Virus record (IMG/VR): IMGVR_UViG_3300047095_000292
Location: 1-64,000 of that record
From: a virus
Direction: 5' to 3' (one strand)
DNA length: 64,000 nucleotides
Shown piece after piece: positions 6,977 to 16,468 of this stretch. Both the position numbers and the translations under genes were made by a program. Position 1 is the first letter of the stretch, and the number at the start of each line of letters is the position of its first letter. The notes below the pieces were generated by a model. That model was not told where the DNA came from and did not search any database. It saw only the letters and a list, made by a program, of their open reading frames with translations.

Positions 6977-7921
6977 TTAAACAGCATTGCCAGTACGGGT
7001 TCCGTTGGATACCCACGTCACATAACTATTGCCGTTGATGTAATACCCAACAGACCCGGCAGAACCGGCAGCACCGCCCGATCCGTGGTAGTTGGCATTC
7101 ACGTTATTGCCAGCACTACCAGCAGCCCCTAGGTTGCCCCCATTACCACCTGTCGCATACGCGTGCGTGCCGCCAGCTCCGCCCGTAGTTGCTGCTCCAG
7201 AGCTACCGCCGCCGCCGCCGTTATAGCCTGTGCCGCCACCGCCATAAGCGGCACCGCCACCGCCACCAGCGCCAAAAATAGTACCCTTTGCGTCGTCGTA
7301 CATATCGCCGCCGCCGCCGCCGCCGCCGCCACTACCAGCTACGCCGCCAGCTAAAGTTCCGCCAGCATTTGTAACGGATATTGCAAATTGGGCCTTAAGC
7401 GCAATACCACCAGATCCGGCATTACTACCGCCGCCGCCCGTCTTATTGTAGCTGCCAGTTGTCCCGCTGTTTCCGCCAGTGCCTCCGGCACCGTTCGTTC
7501 CGGCTTGCCCCTGTACTACACCGCCACTAGTGTTGATCAGTGAGAGTGTGTCACCGGCAGACCAACCGCTGCCCGTATCGAGCGCAGGATTCCCGCCGCT
7601 GGCGCTGACCGTGTAAGCCCCTGTGATGGTCAGGATGATGTCGGTTATACCGGCGACGTAAGTGCCACCCTTGTTGGCCCAAATGCTGTAGTTGCTAGTG
7701 TTGGCGCTAATCGAGAGATTGACCACGATGCGATTTGTTGCACCATAGAAGCTACCCATGTTTATAGCACCAGACGTGGCAATATTATTATTGGCTGCAG
7801 GCCCGTTGGGAACACGAGCGCCACCACGATAGTACGCCGAGAGGCTGCGAGGGGCGTTTTGTCCGAACTCAGCCTCGATCTGAGTAAATAGTATTGGGGT
7901 TCCGCTGCCGTGAATAGCCAT
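6977..7921 (-). CDS. Glycine-rich receptor-binding tail protein, 314 residues
   Basis: The N-terminal domain (1-62) has the phage pattern FTQIEAEFGQNAPRSLSAYY, then SGAINMGSFYGA. The rest (about 105-300) is extremely rich in Gly with runs such as GGGGGGGGD and AGGGGGAAYGGGGTG, resembling the polyglycine-II layers of T-even gp38-type adhesins. Expected role: distal receptor binding. The GC-rich poly-Gly coding causes many long shadow frames on the other strand. It lies directly after the S74 fibre gene (8-base spacing or less). Confidence 0.75.
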   Translation of the reverse strand: MAIHGSGTPILFTQIEAEFGQNAPRSLSAYYRGGARVPNGPAANNNIATSGAINMGSFYGATNRIVVNLSISANTSNYSIWANKGGTYVAGITDIILTITGAYTVSASGGNPALDTGSGWSAGDTLSLINTSGGVVQGQAGTNGAGGTGGNSGTTGSYNKTGGGGSNAGSGGIALKAQFAISVTNAGGTLAGGVAGSGGGGGGGGDMYDDAKGTIFGAGGGGGAAYGGGGTGYNGGGGGSSGAATTGGAGGTHAYATGGNGGNLGAAGSAGNNVNANYHGSGGAAGSAGSVGYYINGNSYVTWVSNGTRTGNAV

Positions 7922-8680
7922 TTACTTACCCTCCAATGCATCCAATCTAGCACGCAGCGATATTACCTCTTTTGCAAGCTCAACACAAGCAGCAAGTGCG
8001 GCATTTCCGTAGGCTACTGAGAGTTTGCCCTTTTCATCAGCGATAATAGCTTCTGGCATTGTCTTTGCAAGGGATTGAGCAGACACGCCAATCATTCTGC
8101 GATTAGTCTTATCACTCTTTAGCTGGTAAGTACCATAACGAGTCTTAGCGAACTGCCCTAAAAAGTCCTCTCCAAATACCTTCCAACTCTTCTTATAACG
8201 ATTATCAGAGTAAGCAGTTACGTTACCCGCAGAAGTCAAATCACCAGTAGATGGATTATATGTTAAAGGTTTAGTGGTAGAACTTATAGATAGCGCTGCA
8301 TTGCCACTAGTTGTTGCACTTTGCATTACTAACTGGTAAGTAGCAGAAGCACTTTGCGCAGTCGTGTATGCATTAGTAGTATTTGTAGCATTTGTAGCAT
8401 TTGTAGCATTAGTAGCATTAGTAGCATTAGTAACAGCTGTAGCCCCAATTGCAGCCACAATCTCAGCAGCACTAGCTACCTTAATCTTACGACCAGTGGT
8501 TCCAGACATTGCCAAGATAGTGCCATCAGTGCTAGTAGTATGAGCACTCTCTGCTTTGCTATTATTTAATGTGATAAGGTTTGCATCAAGCTCAGCATTA
8601 GTTAGTGCTGCACCTTTGTTTGTAACTGTGCCTGACACCTCTGAAGTATTGGTTGTTGCACGTGTAGTTAAATTTGACAT
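7922..8680 (-). CDS. Tail fibre with C-terminal S74 intramolecular chaperone
   Basis: 252 residues. The N-terminal part is Thr/Asn/Ser rich with a repeated NAT triplet (about 90-110). The C-terminal part (about 155-252) shows the Peptidase_S74 pattern: SDNRYKKSWKVFGEDFL, then GVSAQSLAKTMPEAI, then SVAYGNAALAACVELAKEV and a coiled end. Such domains trimerise fibres and then cleave themselves at a Ser, here in the SDNR motif. RBS AGGAAAT precedes the ATG. Confidence 0.85.
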   Translation of the reverse strand: MSNLTTRATTNTSEVSGTVTNKGAALTNAELDANLITLNNSKAESAHTTSTDGTILAMSGTTGRKIKVASAAEIVAAIGATAVTNATNATNATNATNATNTTNAYTTAQSASATYQLVMQSATTSGNAALSISSTTKPLTYNPSTGDLTSAGNVTAYSDNRYKKSWKVFGEDFLGQFAKTRYGTYQLKSDKTNRRMIGVSAQSLAKTMPEAIIADEKGKLSVAYGNAALAACVELAKEVISLRARLDALEGK

Positions 8681-8704
8681 ATTTATTTCCTATTAAAAGA
8701 GAAT

Positions 8705-8735
8705 CACCTCGAGTACACACTCAAGGTGTGCTCTA
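8705..8735 (-). terminator. Terminator in the fibre operon
   Basis: Ten-base arms CACCTTGAGT and ACTCGAGGTG (one G-T) around GTGT on the minus strand, followed by ATTCTCTTTT. It lies between 8739-9245 and the S74 fibre gene and may lower fibre expression. Confidence 0.65.
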
Positions 8736-8738
8736 ATA

Positions 8739-9245
8739 TTAAGCTATTGTCACTTTCCATGCCACGGTTAATGTATCATTAACGCCCTTGTTAATCACAG
8801 CGTACACAATCCGATTTAGCATAAATACAGTATTTGCAGTCACAACGTTGAAGATACCCGCTTCTGTCAATGCACCGGTTCCGGTACCTGCAGGAAAGGT
8901 TGCGGCATATGAAACGCTATCGCTTACTACGTTACCGGATACAATAGTAGGCGTAGCTACAACACGTGAGGCACCCACTGGTGTAATCAAAAGTGTATCT
9001 GCTGCTGCTGCCGTTTGCGTAGACGTTCCAACTTCCATCCAACCCATTGTTACAGCATTAGATGTAGTATATAAGCCTGATAATTTAGCTGCAATATGCT
9101 GACGGCCAGAAGTAGTGATAAGATTAGAGCCTTCACGTTCTGCAATAACATTTCCATTTTTATCTGTAAGTACAAGTTCTACGTAGCCCTTCATACCTAC
9201 ACTGTCTTCTTTCCAACCGTTAGGTCGAATGATGATATTGCTCAT
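8739..9245 (-). CDS. Virion-associated fibre/tail protein, 168 residues
   Basis: The N-terminal motif VGMKGYVELVLTDKNGNVI, followed by NLITTSGRQHIA, and the C-terminal pattern TEAGIFN and VNDTLTVAWKVTIA recur in minor structural proteins placed next to phage tail fibres. Predicted to be mostly beta. Likely a fibre base or connector. A terminator follows the stop. Confidence 0.65.
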   Translation of the reverse strand: MSNIIIRPNGWKEDSVGMKGYVELVLTDKNGNVIAEREGSNLITTSGRQHIAAKLSGLYTTSNAVTMGWMEVGTSTQTAAAADTLLITPVGASRVVATPTIVSGNVVSDSVSYAATFPAGTGTGALTEAGIFNVVTANTVFMLNRIVYAVINKGVNDTLTVAWKVTIA

Positions 9246-9255
9246 TTGTTATCCT

Positions 9256-10224
9256 TTAAAATGTTAAGTTTGTACCTGCGTAAACTTCAGAGAAGTATGT
9301 AAGGTCAACATAATCGAGATTCATAAAGACACCACTTTCACCGATACTTGTAGTATCTAATTCACTAAGATTTACAACGTATGCAGCAGCCTCAATTATT
9401 GCGGAGGTATCAATTAATGATCTATCAAACATAGCAGTATTATCCACTATCTCAGCAATTGATGTTGCATCTACGTATATCTTATCTAGCCCGCTTATAA
9501 GGGCTTCTGTAGCAGACGTCACATCTGTACCCAATACCTTGCTAGGTATGATACTTAATACTTCGGAAACAGAAGTGGCATCTGCAAACGGTTTAGTAAG
9601 ATCATTACTTATAGAATCGATGTTAGAAAGCGAATCATCATATATCCTATCAAAAACAGAAAGGGTATCAAGAATCTCAGCAATTGATGTATTATCATCT
9701 ATGGCCTTATTACTAACGAACAAAAGACTATCAATAACACTAAAGCCATCTGCAACTAAAAGAGGCTGTATCAGTGTAATCAATACCTGCTCACTTAGAT
9801 ATGCAAAGTCTGTTGATGAAAGCGGGTACCAGATTCCATTAATATAGTCGAAGGTTTCGCTAGTAATAGCTGTTTCATCGAAGTTCGCGAATACATATTT
9901 GATATACGAGAATATATCAGTGACGTCAATAGTAGAATCTTTCATGACATCTACATGCTGTACAAGACTCTCAGAAATACTCGCATATATCAGTTTCGAT
10001 AGATACAAGTCAGGTCCGGGATGTATACTATTGACACCAGGTATTACAATCTCAAAGACGGGCTGTACAACTTGCTCACTAATGGCTAGAGCTGACACAT
10101 TGGTAGTTAAAGCGACAACAGGCAAGACTACCGTGTTTGTACGCTCAACTGTTGAAGTAGATACTGTCGAGCTTTCGGGTAGATTTACAGTTATACGCTT
10201 AACAACTTCAGTTGGCGTATACAT
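9256..10224 (-). CDS. Repeat-containing putative tail protein, 322 residues
   Basis: From about residue 85 the chain is an imperfect repeat of D-x-T-S-x-x-E with periods of about 25-35 residues (for example DDNTSIAEILD, ADATSVSEVLS, VDATSIAEIVD, LDTTSIGESG). The C-terminus YVDLTYFSEVYAG closely matches YVDLSYYNEVYC in the tail-tip protein at 11326-14892, suggesting a shared module. No known family was recognised. Location among fibre genes implies a virion role. Confidence 0.6.
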   Translation of the reverse strand: MYTPTEVVKRITVNLPESSTVSTSTVERTNTVVLPVVALTTNVSALAISEQVVQPVFEIVIPGVNSIHPGPDLYLSKLIYASISESLVQHVDVMKDSTIDVTDIFSYIKYVFANFDETAITSETFDYINGIWYPLSSTDFAYLSEQVLITLIQPLLVADGFSVIDSLLFVSNKAIDDNTSIAEILDTLSVFDRIYDDSLSNIDSISNDLTKPFADATSVSEVLSIIPSKVLGTDVTSATEALISGLDKIYVDATSIAEIVDNTAMFDRSLIDTSAIIEAAAYVVNLSELDTTSIGESGVFMNLDYVDLTYFSEVYAGTNLTF

Positions 10225-10234
10225 ACCACCCCCT

Positions 10235-11065
10235 TTAAACTAGCTTAGTCGGACTATATAAAACTTCTACAATGCCACGCATAGGCTTCCATGTTCTTTG
10301 AAAGATACCACCTGCAGGTTCTGTTACTCGTAACTCAAAGTAACCATAAACAGAAGATACAAATGTAGGCTGAACAACCCAACCGGCATTTACAACGCAT
10401 GTACCGGCGACTGTCTGAGGACCAGCTGTAGCGTTAGCGAAAGACACACTATTTATAGTAGCTGCAGTAATTGTATATGTTCCATTAAAACCTACTGGCG
10501 ATACACCTGAGATAGTTACAGTAGTACCGACAGCTGGAATTTGAGGCATGTTACTACCAAGCGTAATAGTAGCCACGCCACCTGCGCTAGATGCAGCTGT
10601 AGTCGAAATAGGAGAAGCTGCAACGACTTGTGAAAGTGACTCTGGGAATTGTATAAACACTTGATTAGGTACGTAAGATGCCCAGTACGCAGTATTAGTA
10701 GCAGGCGTATTTGCAAGGTTTGAGCCTACTTTTGATTTAAAGTATAGCCCAGAGCTTGCAGGATGCTCTACAACTTCTTCCCTTGCATAAGTAGTACCTG
10801 CAGAATATACACCCATTTCAACAGGAACTCTTGTCACTAACGTTGTATTAATACCATTAGTTCTTGCTTGAGTCGGAAGAGCATCTACACCGGAGACATT
10901 TAAAGCTTCCATGACAACGGCTTCAAATGTATAGCCGTAAGCATTCGTTAAAAAATTGAGAGAAATTGGGAATTCTAATTGCTCTCCCTGTACGACAGAC
11001 CATAACACACCACCAGTGTCAGATGTTGCATCAGTCGAGATCGTACTAAGTTGTGATCTAGCCAT
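10235..11065 (-). CDS. Putative tail/fibre-base protein with carbohydrate-binding-like segment, 276 residues
   Basis: The segment around 90-130 (GTTYAREEVVEHPASSGLYF, then TNTAYW) resembles chitin-binding CBM5/12-type repeats common in phage fibres. A similar segment occurs in the tail-tip protein (FGDVVQFTTDSGPRLFRSKV, then TTYW). The middle is Ser/Thr/Ala rich and beta-like (TVTISGVSPVGFNGTYTIT). It is first in the fibre group and follows promoter-like element B copy 1. Confidence 0.6.
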   Translation of the reverse strand: MARSQLSTISTDATSDTGGVLWSVVQGEQLEFPISLNFLTNAYGYTFEAVVMEALNVSGVDALPTQARTNGINTTLVTRVPVEMGVYSAGTTYAREEVVEHPASSGLYFKSKVGSNLANTPATNTAYWASYVPNQVFIQFPESLSQVVAASPISTTAASSAGGVATITLGSNMPQIPAVGTTVTISGVSPVGFNGTYTITAATINSVSFANATAGPQTVAGTCVVNAGWVVQPTFVSSVYGYFELRVTEPAGGIFQRTWKPMRGIVEVLYSPTKLV

Positions 11066-11127
11066 ATTATTTCCTTTTGTTGATACAACGACACATTGAT
11101 CCGATTAGTATATAGGGGGAGGGCACC

Positions 11128-11178
11128 CTTATCATTAATTTAGCGGGTTCGAGCTTTACAGAAAGTGCTTATTTGTTA
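11128..11178 (-). promoter_or_regulatory. Promoter-like element B, copy 1
   Basis: The 24 bases at 11128-11151 are identical to 52153-52176. In both places a 9-mer (TATTTGTTA on the plus strand) follows after exactly 18 bases. This copy is in the 260-base intergenic gap upstream of the fibre genes. No gene was found in that gap. Confidence 0.55.
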
Positions 11179-11325
11179 TGCGACTCTACTATTGAAATAT
11201 GCAAAGATTTTCGTTGCAAAAATTCGAAACTCTGCCACTCGAAAGCTGACACATAGGGCAGTCATGCTGACCACCCAATTGCTGCGTCTACGCCCGATTT
11301 GCTTGACTCTTGAAGATTTCTGAGG

Positions 11326-14300
11326 TTATATCACCCCTGTAATCTGATAGCTTGCATTACCACTAACCCTTGCTCCAGCAAGATCAAACAGAAGTATCTT
11401 AAATGAAGTAGGGTTAGGAACATCTGTAAAATCATATATCGCAATCACCGGTGTAGTTGCATTTGCATTTACAGTAATTGATGAGATATCAACAAATGCA
11501 TTCGCAAAGGTAACCATTGTACCGCCGCTATCTGTAGACACGCATGCAATATTACCTGCTTCTTTTATAGTAGTAGAGGATAGCTGCAACTTAAGTGCTT
11601 TCAGTTCTACAACACCTGTACCTGTCACCTCTATTCTTACCTTAACATACCTAAAATTATATAAACCAGCAGAGGTGCCATTGATTGCTGTACTCCATGA
11701 CGAGCCATCTAGTGAACCACTTATATACACTGTTACTATAGGCGTTGGTGTGATAACTGCTGTATTCAATGTTACTAGCGCAGTACTTAATGGAATGTCT
11801 AAAGATGAACCCTCTCCGAGATCAAAGATCTCCTGATGCCAGGATCCATTTACTAATGTGAAGTCAGTGTAGCAATAGACCTCATTATAGTATGAAAGAT
11901 CAACATAATAGTTAGAGGGTGTAACCCCGGAATCCGTAACATCTATATATGTCTCGTCTTGCAAAGAGCTATCAATTTCATTTCGTAATGAGTAATCACG
12001 AGGCGCTGCAACCACCGCAACAGTACTGGCAGGTTCACTACAGTTGCCACCGATGTCAATGGCAGTTACCCAGTACTTAAATATTCCGCCGTTAATTTCA
12101 AATACAGTTGTAAATAAGCCTGACTTTTCCCCGATGTACGTAGATGTAGCATACGTATCTCCTCTTCGTATTTCATGCGTTCGAATAGGTTGATTTGATA
12201 GGCTGGCAGTCCACATTAACAGTACATTATTATCAATAACTTGATTTGTCAGCTCTACAGCAGCTGGTGTATTTACTATTCTAGAAAATGTAGTCTCGTT
12301 TAAGGAATAACGTCCATTTATATCTATTGACTTTATACGATATACATGTGTTGAGGCAAGTAATGGCGGTTGCTGTACTTCTGTCGTTTTTACTGTACAA
12401 ATGTAATCAGATGTCTCCCAAGATGCTCCATTCTCTCTTAGCTCATACTGGGATATTCGAGGACTTGCAACAGCATTCCAATTAACACGTACGCCTGCTT
12501 CAGTAAAGGCTGCAGTTAAACCTGTTACTGCTGCAGGAAGACTGTATGGAATAAACTTTATAGGCCAATTTATTATAGATGGCTTTCTGTCGTCGTAAGT
12601 AACAGGCACTATCGTTACGTAGTAATCTGTGCTATATAAGTCAGGAAAATCATATCGGGTTGCAGTAACTGTACCACGACCAATCCATTCTGTACTAACA
12701 CCCGCATTTACAGCTGCTGTTAATATTTGGTAGCCAATTACTCTATTATCAGTAAGAGCTGGCCATGTAATGTATCCATTAAAGCCATCATCTACGAATA
12801 CAATATCACCTACAGCAACGCTTGTAACATCTGATATAAATATATTTCTAATAGGGGAAAGCTCGTTATCCGCCACATTCCAAGCAAGATCATTTGCATC
12901 ATACTTGTAAGCAGATACTCGTATAACGCCGGTAGCCTCTGGTTTTAGTTCAGTTATCTTTACTAGTTCACCGGGAATATTTAGAATATCTGAGTTAATC
13001 TGTAGAAAATCACCAGGCTCTAAGTGAATGAATTCATGGTTTAGGCTAAAACTATATGTCACGCCAGTTCTACTAGACCTTACCTTCTGCTCTGCCAATG
13101 CTCTGGCATGGTACGATGAAGTACAACCTTCTGCAAACATTTCAAGTTCTAGCGGTAAGCCACTGTCTTGCGCTAAATACGCAGCATATACACTTTCTGT
13201 CTTAGGAGGCCAGAAGACATTATCTTCTTTAAAATCTTTAGCCTCATTCAGATATCTTATCACGCAGTAATTAAAACGAGTACCCGCATTAGGCCAGCTT
13301 ATACTCGTCTGTCCTTCTCTGATTATGTCGTTATCAGAGATATCCGCACTTATAATGTCTTCCCAATAAGTTGTATTGGTCGGCAGGGCTACATTATTGC
13401 TAACCTTTGATCTAAAAAGTCTAGGTCCAGAATCTGTAGTAAATTGCACGACATCGCCGAAGTTATAGGGTATGTATGATGTGAGTGTACTCGCAGGAGT
13501 CGTCGATGTTATATAAGTAGGCGGTGTTTCTACAACCTGTGCTACTGCTGCAGTGAAAGCAACTCCAAAAACTGAGAGGATATCTATTCCAAAGAAAGTG
13601 CTAATTCCTCCAAAGATACCAGTAGGGTCTATAAAGACATCAGGCTGGTTAACAGGGGCGACAGTAGTAGTAGGTAAGATAGTTGTAACAGTTGTGGTTA
13701 CTGGAAACACCTGTGTAATAGATATACCATTAGTACCCCAAATTGTTGGGTAGTTTAGCTTTAGTGAGTATTGCCCAGCTGACCATACTAGCTGTGCATC
13801 TCCCATTGTATTTAATATTATTTCTATATTGTCTCTAAGTGGTTTTGAAGTATCTAAAGCTATATTACACTCGTATAACTTAACGTTTCGGGTACCACCT
13901 TTGTTTCGCCACAAGGCACCCTCAAGCGGTACTGTCATTACTACGCGCTCGCATACTTGAGCTGCTCTATAGAAGGATCCTAGATTAATTTCTGGGCAAT
14001 TATAGGAAGTTCCTGTATTTACGATAGCAAGACCGCGTCCATACGTTGTATCAATAAGATAGTCTAAAAGAACTAATGCAGGATTATTAGAATAATTTCT
14101 TGTAAATGAAATACCATAACCCGACGGATTCTCTCCAGTTGTTCCAATACCACGTATCTTCATACCTTCTACATAGAACTGGGCAGAGGGTACTCCTCCG
14201 AACTGAGGGTCATCACGGTTATAACGATAGATACCTGTCGCATATGCTGTCTTCGTAAATAGCGCAGTAGACCGTGTAGCATCATTTGCAGTAGCGAGTT

Positions 14301-14892
14301 CATCAGCAATATTACCATCAGGATAGATGTGCAGCCTTGCCCCATGCGTGTAAGGATCGATTAGTGTAACACCCGTCTTTAGTGCTCCACTTACTCCGTT
14401 TGCAAAGCGTTCAGATGCTTCATAAATTACGTCATTATACTCGTTAACGTAGTCACCATTTAAATTTCTGTCATCTAGTGAGATTGCGTATGCACCGTTA
14501 ATGCCACCCATACAGATTGCTTGTTGTGCCATTAGAAATTCATGTTTTGACCCAGATATATTGCTATCGAGGCTTGTGCCTGACTGAAACAACTGACCAC
14601 CAGTAGATATACCTTTAGTAGTGTAGCTGTTAAAAGTTGTATGGTACACTCGAACACCACCTACTAATGCTCTACCATATACTACTCTTAGTGAAACAGA
14701 TTCACTAGCTATTACAACCTTTGTACCCTTAGCAGCATCTGCAGCAGCATCCATCGCAGCTTGTTGAGCAGCTGCTCTTGCTTGTGCCTCTTGCTGTGCT
14801 CGTTGTGCTGCTTCTCGTGCATCATCCGCAGCCTGCTGTTGAATAACGTAGGAGACAACTGTTACAACTATCGATGCTACGAAGCTTGACAT
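11326..14892 (-). CDS. Tail-tip / central fibre protein (lambda gpJ-like), 1188 residues
   Basis: The N-terminus has a hydrophobic segment (4-17) and an Ala/Gln-rich helix (18-55). It continues VSLRVVYGRALVGGVRVYHT, as in gpJ/TipJ-type hub proteins. A TipJ-like core extends to about 650 (including ISDNDIIREGQTSISWP). Several fibronectin-III-like repeats follow at about 715-1000 (for example LTAAFTEAGVRVNWNAVASP). The C-terminal 150 residues look like a beta domain. It forms the tail tip and contacts the host. Its start overlaps the cupin-SET gene by 16 bases. Confidence 0.82.
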   Translation of the reverse strand: MSSFVASIVVTVVSYVIQQQAADDAREAAQRAQQEAQARAAAQQAAMDAAADAAKGTKVVIASESVSLRVVYGRALVGGVRVYHTTFNSYTTKGISTGGQLFQSGTSLDSNISGSKHEFLMAQQAICMGGINGAYAISLDDRNLNGDYVNEYNDVIYEASERFANGVSGALKTGVTLIDPYTHGARLHIYPDGNIADELATANDATRSTALFTKTAYATGIYRYNRDDPQFGGVPSAQFYVEGMKIRGIGTTGENPSGYGISFTRNYSNNPALVLLDYLIDTTYGRGLAIVNTGTSYNCPEINLGSFYRAAQVCERVVMTVPLEGALWRNKGGTRNVKLYECNIALDTSKPLRDNIEIILNTMGDAQLVWSAGQYSLKLNYPTIWGTNGISITQVFPVTTTVTTILPTTTVAPVNQPDVFIDPTGIFGGISTFFGIDILSVFGVAFTAAVAQVVETPPTYITSTTPASTLTSYIPYNFGDVVQFTTDSGPRLFRSKVSNNVALPTNTTYWEDIISADISDNDIIREGQTSISWPNAGTRFNYCVIRYLNEAKDFKEDNVFWPPKTESVYAAYLAQDSGLPLELEMFAEGCTSSYHARALAEQKVRSSRTGVTYSFSLNHEFIHLEPGDFLQINSDILNIPGELVKITELKPEATGVIRVSAYKYDANDLAWNVADNELSPIRNIFISDVTSVAVGDIVFVDDGFNGYITWPALTDNRVIGYQILTAAVNAGVSTEWIGRGTVTATRYDFPDLYSTDYYVTIVPVTYDDRKPSIINWPIKFIPYSLPAAVTGLTAAFTEAGVRVNWNAVASPRISQYELRENGASWETSDYICTVKTTEVQQPPLLASTHVYRIKSIDINGRYSLNETTFSRIVNTPAAVELTNQVIDNNVLLMWTASLSNQPIRTHEIRRGDTYATSTYIGEKSGLFTTVFEINGGIFKYWVTAIDIGGNCSEPASTVAVVAAPRDYSLRNEIDSSLQDETYIDVTDSGVTPSNYYVDLSYYNEVYCYTDFTLVNGSWHQEIFDLGEGSSLDIPLSTALVTLNTAVITPTPIVTVYISGSLDGSSWSTAINGTSAGLYNFRYVKVRIEVTGTGVVELKALKLQLSSTTIKEAGNIACVSTDSGGTMVTFANAFVDISSITVNANATTPVIAIYDFTDVPNPTSFKILLFDLAGARVSGNASYQITGVI

Positions 14893-15830
14893 AGTGCCTT
14901 CCTCCCATTAGTCTGTAAGGGTACTCTGTAATTTATGGTAATCTCTTCTCCATTTTTTCCGCCTGTGCAACCTCTAATATCTCTATTTGCTATCAGCAGC
15001 GAATCTCCGTTTTCAAGAAGTAGAATCTCTGCATTAGGTTTAATAGAGTGATTAGTATATCTACCTGCTATTGTTCGTTTACCGTTTATCTTAGCCGGTG
15101 CAATGATATCACCAGCTGCAATATTTGCGGTTGCGAATAACCCCTTACCGGATATAGGTGACTGATCTACTTTTATCTTATAGCTACTCTTAGGTAATCC
15201 TATCATGTCTTCAATTTGATGAGTCTCAGCAAGCGCCGTTTCTTCAGAGATACCAAACTCCTCTAGTACATGTCTATAGTCCTCTCTGTTGACACTCTCT
15301 AGAAGTCTTGCCTTCTCTAATTCAAGCTCCTCAAGTTCTCGCCACTCATCTGTCTTGACTAGAAAATATTCTTCTAGTTTTGAAATATCAGTTTCATCAG
15401 TTGCGTATACATTTAACCAAACCATATCTTCTACTACAAAGCCAATCTTCTTTCCAGGCTTTCCAGTAAACATTGCAGGAGCAATTATATCGCGAAGTGT
15501 GCCATCCTCTGTTATAACTTTTACATGCCCTTTAAGTACTATGTTAAGATGCTCGTAGCGTTGATGATGTCCGATTGCAAACGTATTCTTTGCAGCAGAA
15601 ACCTCTCGGATATATACACCTGGTCCGAAGCTATGTACAACAGGTGCATCAGCTTGTTCTTCAGCAAGTACCGCAGTTTCCAGTGCCGCTAAATACCCAG
15701 CCTTCGATGTATCATATATAACATTATTTAGCTTAAGTCTTACAACCTTATCACCAGCAATCGCAACATCTGTCTTTTTAGTTAATGAGGATAACTTCTT
15801 AGCATTAGATACAATCATGCTTTTCCCCAT
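14877..15830 (-). CDS. Cupin-SET domain fusion protein, 317 residues
   Basis: The N-terminal cupin-like domain (about 60-155) includes FAIGHHQRYEHLNIVLKGHV, with several His that could bind metal. A helical linker follows. The C-terminal SET-like domain (about 215-310) includes SPISGKGLFATANIAAGDII, then GRYTNHSIKPNAEIL, then NRDIRGCTGGKNGEEITINY. The NHS and EEITINY strings match the SET motifs that bind SAM and place the target lysine. It could methylate a lysine of a virion or host protein. It overlaps the tail-tip gene and the preceding tail gene. Confidence 0.75.
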   Translation of the reverse strand: MGKSMIVSNAKKLSSLTKKTDVAIAGDKVVRLKLNNVIYDTSKAGYLAALETAVLAEEQADAPVVHSFGPGVYIREVSAAKNTFAIGHHQRYEHLNIVLKGHVKVITEDGTLRDIIAPAMFTGKPGKKIGFVVEDMVWLNVYATDETDISKLEEYFLVKTDEWRELEELELEKARLLESVNREDYRHVLEEFGISEETALAETHQIEDMIGLPKSSYKIKVDQSPISGKGLFATANIAAGDIIAPAKINGKRTIAGRYTNHSIKPNAEILLLENGDSLLIANRDIRGCTGGKNGEEITINYRVPLQTNGRKALCQAS

Positions 15831-16468
15831 AAATAAGTTGTCTTTGATTGATTAACTGAAACTTGATCAAAGGCTGTATCTGCAGGATTTATTTGCTTCA
15901 TTGCTTCGCGGGATGTATAGAATGATTTAACAAGACCGAGGCTAGCCATAGGACTTGAGCATTCTATTACTACTACTACCTCTCCACTTGCAGGATCTAT
16001 TGTATAACCATGCGTATCTATAACACCTGCATACGCTATTAGCATGTCAGCTACATTTAGGATGGGCATATCTGGTAATGTTCCACTAAGTATGCCAGAA
16101 CTTGTATTGTAAAAACCAACTATTACCTTAAGTTTTGAGCCTGTAACTCCAGCCTCAAATAATGCTCTCTTTTCAAAGGAAGGGTCAATATATGTCAAGA
16201 TATATGTTTCTCTATCGACAGACGATGATTGCCTCGGTCCCTGAACTATTTTAATGCCATTATTAGAATAGAATGTTCCTAATGTTGGCACTACTAAATC
16301 TATAGGTGTAGTTGTTTCTCTTACCACAGTGTAACTACCCTCTACTACACTATTCGCAACAAATATTCCTGTAAGGTTTGCTGAGGGAATTTGTGTCTCT
16401 ATTAAGAAAAAAGGACTTACATCACCTGACAGAATTAGAGTCCTAACAGTTTCGCTAAAGACTCTCAT
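15815..16468 (-). CDS. Distal tail / hub-associated protein, 217 residues
   Basis: Beta-rich protein: IKIVQGPRQSSSVDRETYIL, then LKVIVGFYN, then SGEVVVVIECSSPMASLGLV. The pattern resembles small tail proteins (gpL/DUF2163-like) encoded between the minor tail and tip proteins. It overlaps both neighbours (4 bases upstream, 16 downstream), showing tight operon structure. Likely joins the tip to the tube. Confidence 0.6.
   Translation of the reverse strand: MRVFSETVRTLILSGDVSPFFLIETQIPSANLTGIFVANSVVEGSYTVVRETTTPIDLVVPTLGTFYSNNGIKIVQGPRQSSSVDRETYILTYIDPSFEKRALFEAGVTGSKLKVIVGFYNTSSGILSGTLPDMPILNVADMLIAYAGVIDTHGYTIDPASGEVVVVIECSSPMASLGLVKSFYTSREAMKQINPADTAFDQVSVNQSKTTYLWGKA

Noticed and set aside
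7129-7354. Ala-rich frames on both strands in the poly-glycine adhesin gene
   Set aside because: Shadow frames of GC-rich Gly codons.
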